Shown here: positions 23,173-30,159 of the stretch, piece after piece
Numbering within the stretch: the stretch's first letter is position 1
How the letters are laid out: each line of letters opens with the position of its first letter
Source of the DNA: Candidatus Omnitrophota bacterium
Lineage (GTDB): Bacteria; Omnitrophota; Gorgyraeia; JABMQH01
DNA length: 46,691 bases
NCBI GenBank assembly: GCA_013203355.1
Contig: JABMQH010000068.1
Span: 1 to 46,691, forward strand
Direction of reading: 5' to 3'
Translations under genes and position numbers: made by a program
The notes under the pieces: model-generated
Told to the model about the DNA's origin: nothing
Database searches by the model: none
Seen by the model: only the letters and a program-made list of their open reading frames with translations

Positions 23173-24900
23173 TTATTTCTTTTCCTTTATATCTTTTAAA
23201 ATTCTATCTATAAAATCTTCTAGTTTTGATTTGCCTTCATCCTTCACCCGAGATCTTACAGATACCACCCTGCCGGATACCTCTTTCTCGCCGACAATAA
23301 GCATATAAGGGACCTTTTGAAGCTGTGCTGCTCTAATCTTATAACTTAATGTTTCGTTCTGGTCATAAACCTCTGTCCTTATATCCTGATCCGCTAGTTT
23401 ATTTTTAATCTCATGCGCATAATCTTTCTGCTTATCCGTTATCGAGATGATCGCTGTCTGAACCGGTGAAAGCCAAACAGGCAGCGCGCCTGCGTAATGC
23501 TCTAAAAGCGCGCCGATAAACCTTTCCATGCTTCCCAAGATAACCCGGTGAAGCATAACGGGCCTGTATTCCTTCCCGTCCTGACCGATGTATGCTAAGT
23601 CAAATCGTTCCGGGAGCGCAAAGTCGCACTGGATGGTGGCACATTGCCAAAAACGGCCTAAGGCATCCTTTAATTTTATATCTATCTTCGGCCCGTAAAA
23701 AGCGCCTTCGCCTTCATTGACCTGATATTTTATACCTTTTTTGTCCAAGGCGCCCACAAGCGCATCATGGCTATCCTTCCAGATTTTATCGGTCCCTATG
23801 GATTTAAGGGGCCTCGTCGAAAGCTCCACCATAAACTCATTAAACCCAAAAGCCTTCATGGCAAAACTTACAAAATCTATCACGCCCGTTATCTCATCTA
23901 TTAATTGTTCCGGCAGACAGAATATATGAGCGTCGTCTTGAGTAAACCCGCGCACACGAAGCAAGCCGTGCAATACGCCGCTCTTTTCATACCGGTATAC
24001 GGTGCCCAACTCAAATAGCTTGATGGGCAACTCCTTATAGCTTCTTGTCTTTGACTTATATATAAGCATATGGCCGGGGCAGTTCATCGGCTTCACAGCA
24101 TATTCCTGGTTTTCTATCTTGAAGGTATACATAAGGTCTTTGTAATATTCGTAGTGCCCCGAGCGAACCCATATGTCGGATTTTAAAATATGCGGCCCTA
24201 TGACTATGTGATAACCACGCTTAAGGTGTTCTTTCTTTTCCCAGTCTTCGATTATAGTGCGCAGCAATCCTCCCTTGGGGTGATATAGCGGCAAGCCGGC
24301 ACCCATTTCATTATGGAAGCTAAAATATTCTAATGTCTTTCCGAGTTTTCTATGGTCACGTCTTTGGGCCTCTTCCAGAAATTGTATATAATCATCCAAT
24401 TCTTTCTGTGAAGCAAAGGCGGTGCCATAAATTCTCTGTAGCATCGGGTTCGTCTCGATCCCCTTCCAATACGCGCCGGCAATAGTCAAAAGTTTAAATA
24501 TCTTAACCTCACCGGCATTAGAGATGTGGGGCCCCTTGCACAGATCTATGAAACTACCATGTTTATAGACAGATACTTCTTTATCGGGCAAGTCTCGGAT
24601 GAGCTCAACCTTATACTTCTCCCCCATTTTTTCAAAGAGCGCTATCGCCTTCTCTTTAGGCATCATCTCTTTTTGGAAAGGGTCGTTTGCTTTCGCGATC
24701 TCCTTCATCTTCTTTTCTATTTTTTCCAAATCATCAGGTGTAAAAGGGGTTTCTCTTTCAAAATCATAATAGAACCCCTTCTCTATTGCCGGGCCAATGC
24801 CTAATTTCACGTCGGGGCATAACTGTTTTACCGCATCAGCCATTATATGTGATGCGCTATGTCTTAATGCCTCGATGTCCATGCTAATTTTTTTACTCAC
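23173..24900 (-). CDS. thrS: Threonyl-tRNA synthetase lacking the TGS domain
   Basis: A 575-residue class II synthetase. It starts with GTG (Shine-Dalgarno AGAGGAG) and enters almost at once the N2 editing domain (LRHSASHIMADAVKQLCPDV, HxxxH). The first 60-70 residues of usual ThrRS, the TGS domain, are absent. The catalytic core has the zinc cysteine in KPMNCPGHMLIYKS, RYEKSGVLHGLLRVRGFTQD as motif 2, HRVILGSMERFIGALLEHYA as motif 3, and a C-terminal anticodon-binding domain (PVQTAIISITDKQKDYAHEI onward). It lies 23 nt downstream of tRNA-Val and 18 nt upstream of infC. Confidence 0.95.
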   Translation of the reverse strand: MSKKISMDIEALRHSASHIMADAVKQLCPDVKLGIGPAIEKGFYYDFERETPFTPDDLEKIEKKMKEIAKANDPFQKEMMPKEKAIALFEKMGEKYKVELIRDLPDKEVSVYKHGSFIDLCKGPHISNAGEVKIFKLLTIAGAYWKGIETNPMLQRIYGTAFASQKELDDYIQFLEEAQRRDHRKLGKTLEYFSFHNEMGAGLPLYHPKGGLLRTIIEDWEKKEHLKRGYHIVIGPHILKSDIWVRSGHYEYYKDLMYTFKIENQEYAVKPMNCPGHMLIYKSKTRSYKELPIKLFELGTVYRYEKSGVLHGLLRVRGFTQDDAHIFCLPEQLIDEITGVIDFVSFAMKAFGFNEFMVELSTRPLKSIGTDKIWKDSHDALVGALDKKGIKYQVNEGEGAFYGPKIDIKLKDALGRFWQCATIQCDFALPERFDLAYIGQDGKEYRPVMLHRVILGSMERFIGALLEHYAGALPVWLSPVQTAIISITDKQKDYAHEIKNKLADQDIRTEVYDQNETLSYKIRAAQLQKVPYMLIVGEKEVSGRVVSVRSRVKDEGKSKLEDFIDRILKDIKEKK

Positions 24901-24923
24901 TTAATCTCCTCTGGCCCTATATA

Positions 24924-25000
24924 TGGTGGGCGGTACAGGGTTCGAACCTGTGACCTCCACGATGTCAACGTGGCGCGCTAACCAGCTGCGCCAACCGCCC
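24924..25000 (-). tRNA. tRNA-Val (GAC), 3' CCA encoded
   Basis: A 77-nt cloverleaf on the minus strand. The acceptor GGGCGGT pairs with ACCGCCC, the anticodon stem-loop is CCACG-TTGACAT-CGTGG with anticodon GAC, and the T loop is GGTTCGAACC. The gene encodes its CCA end. Confidence 0.95.
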
Positions 25001-25046
25001 TAAAAAACTGTCTCTCGCGCTGCGGGCACGACGTGGCTGGTTTTTT

Positions 25047-25163
25047 TTAAAGGGGAAACGGGGGGTTTCCCCTTTAATATATCCCCTTCCTTACCTGATT
25101 ATTAGCCACTGTCTTGTATCCGCAGACCATCTTAAAGAAGGGAACGTAGTTCCCTTCTTTAAG
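25047..25163. repeat. Two long perfect hairpins between tRNA-Val and tRNA-Leu
   Basis: TTAAAGGGGAAAC (25047-25059) pairs with GTTTCCCCTTTAA (25065-25077) around GGGGG. CTTAAAGAAGGGAAC (25131-25145) pairs with GTTCCCTTCTTTAAG (25149-25163) around GTA. The first is flanked on the wrong side by its T tract to act as a minus-strand terminator. The rest of 25001-25291 holds no gene. Confidence 0.6.
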
Positions 25164-25281
25164 TAATCATCCTTCCTAAAAGGAGTGCTTCTTGTCATTG
25201 CGATATGAGACTAAAGCTGTAGACCGTGAAACAATCTCAAAAAATCATCCCTCCTAAGAGGAAGTCATCTTTCCTAAAAGA
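25155..25281 (-). repeat. Short dispersed repeat units (CTTTTAGGAAxGATGA family), three copies
   Basis: On the minus strand three units read TTTTAGGAAGGATGATTACT (about 25178-25159), TTTTAGGAAAGATGACTTCC (about 25280-25261) and a degenerate CTTAGGAGGGATGATTTTT (about 25258-25240). Two more units occur in the opposite orientation at 46577-46650. Each unit contains a small palindrome like TCCTTTTAGGA. Confidence 0.6.
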
Positions 25282-25291
25282 ACTATCTTTG

Positions 25292-25375
25292 TGGGCAAGG
25301 AGGGAGTCGAACCCTCATGGTTTATACAACCAACGGATTTTAAGTCCGTCGTGTCTGCCATTCCACCACTCGCCC
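25292..25375 (-). tRNA. tRNA-Leu (TAA)
   Basis: An 84-nt class II tRNA on the minus strand with a variable arm. The acceptor GGGCGAG pairs with CTTGCCC. The anticodon loop CTTAAAA gives anticodon TAA (UAA), and the T arm has GGGTTCGACTCCC. No CCA is encoded. Confidence 0.95.
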
Positions 25376-25393
25376 TTCACGCTTACTGTGTTA

Positions 25394-25465
25394 AGGCGGC
25401 TTCCGGATTCGAACCGGAGTATAGGAGTTTTGCAGACTCCTGCCTTACCACTTGGCTAAGCCGCC
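25394..25465 (-). tRNA. tRNA-Cys (GCA)
   Basis: A 72-nt cloverleaf on the minus strand. The acceptor GGCGGCT pairs with AGCCGCC and the anticodon loop CTGCAAA gives GCA. The discriminator base is U, the identity element for Cys. No CCA is encoded. It lies 18 nt upstream of tRNA-Leu. Confidence 0.95.
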
Positions 25466-25481
25466 GTTTGATTTAAAAGAG

Positions 25482-26021
25482 CTATAAAATTTTACCTGCG
25501 GCCTTTATAATATCGGCAACATCCGACATGCAGCCAATTGCTTCATACCCACAAGCAAGTCTTCCCACCCTCGGCCCGATGAATTTATAGCCAATCTTTT
25601 TAAGCTTAGAAATATTTTCCTGTACGATTTTATTATTGTACATCACATCGTTCATTGCAGGTGCAATCAAAACTGGCGCCTTTGAGGCAATGACCGTGCA
25701 ACAGAGAAGACTGTCACATATGCCGCCTGCCAGCTTCCCGATCACATTTGCTGTGGCCGGTGCGAGCAAAATCAAATCTGCCCTTTTTGCCAAAGAGATA
25801 TGTTTTGCATCCCACTCCTCCGGGATTTCAAACATATCAGAATAGACTCTGTTTCCGGATAGTGTCTGTAATGTAAGCGGCGAAATAAACTCTATCGCCT
25901 CTTTTGTCATAACGACAAATACCTCGCAGCCCTTCTTCCCTAGACTGGAAACAAGATCCGCGGCCTTATAGCTTGCAATCGAGCCCGATACACCTAATAC
26001 TATTGTCTTTTTGCGTTTCAT
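25482..26021 (-). CDS. coaC: Phosphopantothenoylcysteine decarboxylase, stand-alone CoaC
   Basis: A 179-residue flavoprotein of coenzyme A synthesis. The FMN-binding start VLGVSGSIASYKAADLVSSL, the active histidine region WDAKHISLAKRADLILLAPA, the PAMN motif (LIAPAMNDVMYNN) and the substrate clamp GRLACGYEAIGCM are all present. Most bacteria fuse this to the synthetase CoaB (about 400 residues total). Here the gene ends after the decarboxylase and tRNA-Cys follows within 20 nt, so CoaB must be elsewhere or non-orthologous. Confidence 0.92.
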   Translation of the reverse strand: MKRKKTIVLGVSGSIASYKAADLVSSLGKKGCEVFVVMTKEAIEFISPLTLQTLSGNRVYSDMFEIPEEWDAKHISLAKRADLILLAPATANVIGKLAGGICDSLLCCTVIASKAPVLIAPAMNDVMYNNKIVQENISKLKKIGYKFIGPRVGRLACGYEAIGCMSDVADIIKAAGKIL

Positions 26022-26044
26022 TTTATTTTATTTCTGCGTGCCTT

Positions 26045-26245
26045 TTAAGCCTCTTTGGACTTATAGCTTATTTTACCTTCTTCTATCTCTTTTATGGCAA
26101 TGGATGCCAATTTTGTGTTCGGAGGGGTGTCGACCAGTTTTTCTTTTCCCTCGTTTAATTCCAATGTCCTCCTTGAAGCCAAAATAGTAAGTTTATACCT
26201 TGAGCCCACTTTTTGCATTAACTCCTCCATTTGAAAAGAAATCAT
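26045..26245 (-). CDS. rpoZ: RNA polymerase omega subunit
   Basis: A 66-residue protein with the omega pattern: MEELMQKVGSRYKLTILASR then RRTLELNEG, and a C-terminal ASIAIKEIEEGKISY. The start at 26245 is preferred over an upstream in-frame codon at 26275 because AAAGGGTGA lies just before it and the gmk stop is 4 nt upstream. The gmk-rpoZ-coaC order is common and supports the call. Confidence 0.88.
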   Translation of the reverse strand: MISFQMEELMQKVGSRYKLTILASRRTLELNEGKEKLVDTPPNTKLASIAIKEIEEGKISYKSKEA

Positions 26246-26249
26246 AACG

Positions 26250-26822
26250 TCACCCTTTTCTGCAGCGCTCGGCAATAACTATATCCTTTAGCTTAGAGAC
26301 GGCGTTACTTATACTGTCATTTACAACACAATAATCATATCTGTCCACATACGATAATTCCCTCTTTACAATTTTGAGTCTTTTGCTAATTTCTTTTTTG
26401 TTATCGGAATTGCGTTTTTTAAGCCGGCCTTTTAGCTCCTTTATCGACGGCGGTGCAATGAAGATCAGGATGCTTTTAGGGTAGAGCCTCTTTACATTAA
26501 CCGCGCCTTTTACATCAATGCTAAGCAGAATGTCTTTCCCTTTTTTCAATAAATTAGAAACGTTTTTTTTCGGAGTACCATAATACCAGCCATATGTTTT
26601 TGTCCACTCTAAAAAACCGTTTCTTTTTACTTGCTTCTGAAAACCGGCCTTCGATACAAAATAATAATCCCTGCCGTTTCTCTCCCCCGTTCTCCTCGGC
26701 CTAGTCGTCATTGACACGGAATAAGCCAACCCCAGTTTGCCCTTAAGCAGCCTCTTGCAAAGTGTAGTCTTCCCGCACCCGCTCGGTGCTGATATGATAA
26801 ACAATTTGGCCTTTCTACTCAA
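26250..26822 (-). CDS. gmk: Guanylate kinase
   Basis: A 190-residue enzyme that phosphorylates GMP to GDP. The P-loop is FIISAPSGCGKTTLC. The GMP-binding SVSMTTRPRRTGERNGRDYY and FLEWTKTYGWYYGTPK follow, with IFIAPPSIKELKGRLKKR near the lid. It starts with TTG at 26822, overlapping the yicC stop by 8 nt, as the protein alignment demands. Confidence 0.95.
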   Translation of the reverse strand: MSRKAKLFIISAPSGCGKTTLCKRLLKGKLGLAYSVSMTTRPRRTGERNGRDYYFVSKAGFQKQVKRNGFLEWTKTYGWYYGTPKKNVSNLLKKGKDILLSIDVKGAVNVKRLYPKSILIFIAPPSIKELKGRLKKRNSDNKKEISKRLKIVKRELSYVDRYDYCVVNDSISNAVSKLKDIVIAERCRKG

Positions 26823-27699
26823 TGTTTTTAGCCTGTTCTCTTAGCTTATCTATCTCGCTTTTAACCTGTATGACCTTTTGCGAAATTTTAAAATCGCTTG
26901 CCTTGGAACCAACGGTATTTATCTCCCGGTTCAATTCCTGGGCTATGAAGTCCAGTTTTTTGCCAAGCTCGATATCCTTCTCTATGCTATCCCTTAAGCT
27001 CCGGGTATGTGCCAAGATCCTCGTTATCTCTTCTGTGACATCGGAATTCTTTGCATAAAGCGCCACTTCCTGTTCAAGGCGCCCCTTGTCAAATCGCGCT
27101 GCAGATGTACCTAAAATCTCACTTATGCTCTTCTTTAATCTCTTTCTATACAGTTTGATATTTATCTTTGAGCGTGCTTTAACCAGCGTTGTCTGCTTCT
27201 CTATATTCTTAACCCTTTTTTTAAGATCTACGCAAATAGCCATTCCTTCTTTCAGCCTTGATTCATTTAATTTTTTTAATGCCTTTTTTAACGCCGTCTC
27301 AATGCACGGCCAAATATTCCCGGGGAGGGCCGCTTTTGCCTCATATGTAATAACGCCGGGGAGAGTAATTATGTGCTCCAGTTTTATTGGCCCTTCCAGA
27401 TGTATATTTTTCTTAAGCCCCGATAATTGCCTATAATATACCCTGGCAATTTTTTCATCAACAACGATTTTTTCGGTGACATCTACGCCATCTTCATGAA
27501 TCAGGTTTAGATTTACCCTGCCCCGCCTGACAAATCTCCCGATCATTCCTCTCACCCTATCCTCAAACCCCAAAAGACCGTCCGGCAGCTTAACGCTCAT
27601 ATCAAGAAACTTATGATTTACCGTACGAAGTTCAATTTTTATTGTCCCAACTTTACTGTTGGCCTCTTCTTTGCCAAAACCTGTCATCGATTTAATCAT
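26815..27699 (-). CDS. yicC: YicC-family endoribonuclease
   Basis: A 294-residue protein of the YicC/YloC family, recently recognised as endoribonucleases. It begins MIKSMTGFGKEEANSKVGTI with the conserved ELRTVNHKFLDMSVKLP, and ends in the DUF1732-type segment LDFIAQELNREINTVGSKAS. It is near-universally placed upstream of gmk, as here. Confidence 0.92.
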   Translation of the reverse strand: MIKSMTGFGKEEANSKVGTIKIELRTVNHKFLDMSVKLPDGLLGFEDRVRGMIGRFVRRGRVNLNLIHEDGVDVTEKIVVDEKIARVYYRQLSGLKKNIHLEGPIKLEHIITLPGVITYEAKAALPGNIWPCIETALKKALKKLNESRLKEGMAICVDLKKRVKNIEKQTTLVKARSKINIKLYRKRLKKSISEILGTSAARFDKGRLEQEVALYAKNSDVTEEITRILAHTRSLRDSIEKDIELGKKLDFIAQELNREINTVGSKASDFKISQKVIQVKSEIDKLREQAKNIE

Positions 27700-27700
27700 A

Positions 27701-28204
27701 TTATGCCCAAACTTTCTTTTTTATGTTTTTTACCTCTGATATTTTCGTCTGGTAGAGCTCTACAATAACTTCATCCGGTTCAAACCATAATTTGATCTCC
27801 CTCTGTGCTTCTTCTTCATTGGTTGAGGCGTGTATAACATTTTCGTAAAGGCCCTTTGTGGTAATCCTGCCATATTGGCCCCTAATGGAAACTGGATTCG
27901 CCTCCTCTGGGTTTGTTTCCCCTGCCAGCTCCCGCACCTTGCCTATAGCATCGTCGCCCCAGTAAACCATTGCTAAGACCTTCTTTCTGTCGTGGAGCTC
28001 TCCCATGATGTATTTAATCAGCTCATTATAAAATGGTTTATCCTTCAAGTGGCAATAGTGCTTTTCGGCGAGTTCCTTGGAGACCCTGGCCATCTTCGCA
28101 GCTATAATTTCAAGCTTTGATTCCGAAAGTCGTGTCAGGATATTGCCTGTCAAAGATTTTACCAACCCATCCGGTTTTATGAGAATGAGTGTCTGCTGCG
28201 CCAT
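27701..28204 (-). CDS. ndk: Nucleoside diphosphate kinase
   Basis: A 167-residue kinase that balances NTP pools through a phosphohistidine. TLILIKPDGLVKSLTGNIL is the N-terminal signature and the active histidine lies in GLYENVIHASTNEEEAQREI. It is somewhat longer than the 140-150 residues usual for bacteria owing to an insertion near HCHLKDKPFY-like residues and a basic C-terminal tail (EVKNIKKKVWA). Confidence 0.93.
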   Translation of the reverse strand: MAQQTLILIKPDGLVKSLTGNILTRLSESKLEIIAAKMARVSKELAEKHYCHLKDKPFYNELIKYIMGELHDRKKVLAMVYWGDDAIGKVRELAGETNPEEANPVSIRGQYGRITTKGLYENVIHASTNEEEAQREIKLWFEPDEVIVELYQTKISEVKNIKKKVWA

Positions 28205-28221
28205 ATTGGTTCACCTCTCTT

Positions 28222-29076
28222 TTAATTTGAACACTGCTTCAATAATTTAAGAATCCTCTCCATTTCATCTAGTGAAAAATATTCTATCTGTATCCTGCCC
28301 CTCTTCTTGGCATGCAGAATCCGCACCTTTGTCCCTAAGGTCCTCTGGAGTTCTTCTTCGATTGCGACGAGATTCTGATCCTGTGTGACTGTCCGCTTCT
28401 TCATCCCGGAAAGTTTTTGATTTACAAGCCGTTCTGTTTCCCTTACGGACAGCCCTTTCTTTACAACTTTCTCGCAAAGTTTAATTTGCTCCTTCTGGTC
28501 CGCTATGGCCAACAACGCCTTACCGTGCCCCATTGATATGTAATCAGAGATTATATGGTCTTGAATCTTTTTGGGAAGCTTTAAAAGTCTTATCGTATTG
28601 CTTACCGAGGTTTTGTCCTTCCCTACGGCTTTGCCTATACCTTCCAGGTTGAAACTAAACTCGTCGACTAATCTTTGATATGCGTGTGCCTCTTCGATAG
28701 AGTTTAATCCTTCTCTCTGTATATTCTCAATTAATGATAATTCCAGCAGATCAGCGTTGGAGTCAACCTTTTTAACAATTGCCGGGATTGTTTCAAACCC
28801 AAGTTGCTTAACCGCTCTTAATCTTCGCTCACCGGCAATCAGCTCATAATTTCCTTCTTCGACCTCTCTTATCAATACCGGCTGGACAACGCCCTTTTCT
28901 TTTATGGACGCGATAAGTTCATCGAGGCGCTCCTTTTTAAACATTGCTCTTGGCTGATACTTTGACGGGGATATACGTGAAATAGCGACATCGGCGATAC
29001 GCTCAGATTTTTCTAGTTGTGTTTCTTTTTCAGGAATTAGTGCCGATATACCTTTACCTAATACTTTCCTTTCCAT
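28222..29076 (-). CDS. parB: Chromosome-partitioning protein ParB
   Basis: A 284-residue CTPase and parS-binding protein. The N-terminus (MERKVLGKGISALIPEKE) is the ParA-interacting tail. The ParB/Spo0J nuclease-like fold has IRPSKYQ-like ISPSKYQPRAMF and GERRLRAVKQLGFETIPAIV. The HTH is around GIGKAVGKDKTSVSNTIRLL, with a C-terminal dimerisation region. The ATG at 29076 with Shine-Dalgarno GGAGG is preferred over GTG at 29091. The gene starts 4 nt after parA. Confidence 0.94.
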   Translation of the reverse strand: MERKVLGKGISALIPEKETQLEKSERIADVAISRISPSKYQPRAMFKKERLDELIASIKEKGVVQPVLIREVEEGNYELIAGERRLRAVKQLGFETIPAIVKKVDSNADLLELSLIENIQREGLNSIEEAHAYQRLVDEFSFNLEGIGKAVGKDKTSVSNTIRLLKLPKKIQDHIISDYISMGHGKALLAIADQKEQIKLCEKVVKKGLSVRETERLVNQKLSGMKKRTVTQDQNLVAIEEELQRTLGTKVRILHAKKRGRIQIEYFSLDEMERILKLLKQCSN

Positions 29077-29080
29077 TATC

Positions 29081-29905
29081 CTAACCTCCACTTATATTTC
29101 CACCCTGATATGTAGAATCCTGTGGCGTATTCTCAGAATTAGTAATTTTTTCTCCTAACATCTCTTTTGAGAATTGTGAATACATCCTCGCTCCAATTGA
29201 GTGTTCAGCATAAACATGGATTGGCTTTCCAAAACTTGGCGCTTCACTAAGTTTTACGTTTCGTGGTATGACAGTTTCGTAAACCCTACCCTTAAAAAAA
29301 TTTCTGGCCTCTTGTATAACCTCTTCGGTTAAGTTTGTTCGATAGTCCGCCATTGTCAAAAGAACTCCTTCAATATCTAACTTAGGATTCAAATTGGTTT
29401 TAATCAAATTTATGGTATTCAAAAGTTGGCTTAGACCTTCCAATGCATAATACTCACATTGAATCGGGATAAGAATTGAATCTGATGCTGCAAGAGCATT
29501 TATTGTAAGAAGTCCTAATGAAGGTGGGCAGTCTATAATGATAAAATCGTATTGTTCTTTAATAACTGTCAACGCTTTCGTTAGCTTATACTCTCTTGAT
29601 ATAGCCGGCACTAACTCAACTTCAGCACCTGTCAGGGCGACATTTGAAGGTATCAAGGTTAAATTCGAAACAACGGTTTTGTGAACTAATTCCACTATAT
29701 TGACATCATTAACAAGCACATCATAAACGCTTTTCTCAATAGTTGCCTTGTCTATCCCGAGGCCGCTTGTGGCATTCGCCTGTGGGTCAATATCTATCAA
29801 TAAGACCTTTTTGTTGGCTATGGCTAAATAAGTAGCTGTATTAACCGCTGTGGTTGTCTTCCCAACCCCGCCTTTTTGATTACAAACTGAGATTACTTTC
29901 GCCAT
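29081..29905 (-). CDS. parA: Chromosome-partitioning ATPase ParA/Soj
   Basis: A 274-residue deviant Walker A ATPase. VCNQKGGVGKTTTAVNTATY is the KGGVGKTT motif, IDIDPQANATSGLG follows, and DFIIIDCPPSLGLLTINALA is Walker B. SEAPSFGKPIHVYAEHS near the end is typical. It acts with ParB on origin-proximal parS sites. A parS-like palindrome overlaps its Shine-Dalgarno. Confidence 0.96.
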   Translation of the reverse strand: MAKVISVCNQKGGVGKTTTAVNTATYLAIANKKVLLIDIDPQANATSGLGIDKATIEKSVYDVLVNDVNIVELVHKTVVSNLTLIPSNVALTGAEVELVPAISREYKLTKALTVIKEQYDFIIIDCPPSLGLLTINALAASDSILIPIQCEYYALEGLSQLLNTINLIKTNLNPKLDIEGVLLTMADYRTNLTEEVIQEARNFFKGRVYETVIPRNVKLSEAPSFGKPIHVYAEHSIGARMYSQFSKEMLGEKITNSENTPQDSTYQGGNISGG

Positions 29906-29909
29906 AACC

Positions 29910-29923
29910 TTTCCACGTGGAAA
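29910..29923. other. parS-like centromere site
   Basis: The 14-bp palindrome TTTCCACGTGGAAA has the CACGTG core and arms like known parS sites (TGTTCCACGTGGAAC type). It overlaps the ribosome-binding sequence GGAAAGG of parA, so ParB bound here could repress parAB. Confidence 0.75.
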
Positions 29924-29941
29924 CCCTTATTTTTTATATAG

Positions 29942-29969
29942 AGTATACATTAAATCGTTAAAATTTCAA
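29942..29969 (-). promoter_or_regulatory. parAB promoter
   Basis: TTGAAA (29969-29964) and TATACT (29947-29942) with a 16-nt spacer on the minus strand, between the jagN stop and the parS-like site. Confidence 0.6.
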
Positions 29970-29971
29970 GT

Positions 29972-30151
29972 TTATTTTAGGGTTACCTTGACCTTAGCGA
30001 GTTTTCCGCCTTCCATACCAAATAGACCTTTACTCTCCTCGCATAAAATCTTAATATCTACCTGATCCTTAGTAACCGTCAGGATCTTCAAAGCTTTCTT
30101 TATTGCCTCTACCGTTGTCTTGCCCTCAACTTCAATACTTTTTTTCCGCAT
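29972..30151 (-). CDS. Stand-alone Jag-N domain protein (KhpB without KH and R3H)
   Basis: A 59-residue protein equal to only the Jag_N domain of KhpB/Jag: SIEVEGKTTVEAIKKALKIL, then SKGLFGMEGGKLAKVKVTLK at the end, with the family's KG(L/F)FG motif. The KH and R3H RNA-binding domains that normally follow are missing. The next bases are the parA promoter, so this is not a frameshift remnant with a visible rest. The start at 30151 follows GAGGAAAG and lies 9 nt after the yidC stop. Position next to yidC is the usual place of jag. Confidence 0.8.
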   Translation of the reverse strand: MRKKSIEVEGKTTVEAIKKALKILTVTKDQVDIKILCEESKGLFGMEGGKLAKVKVTLK

Positions 30152-30159
30152 ATCTTTCC

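Noticed and set aside
25047-25077. Terminator after the tRNA genes
   Set aside because: A perfect 13-bp hairpin, but on the minus strand it is followed by A, not T, so it does not fit an intrinsic terminator.
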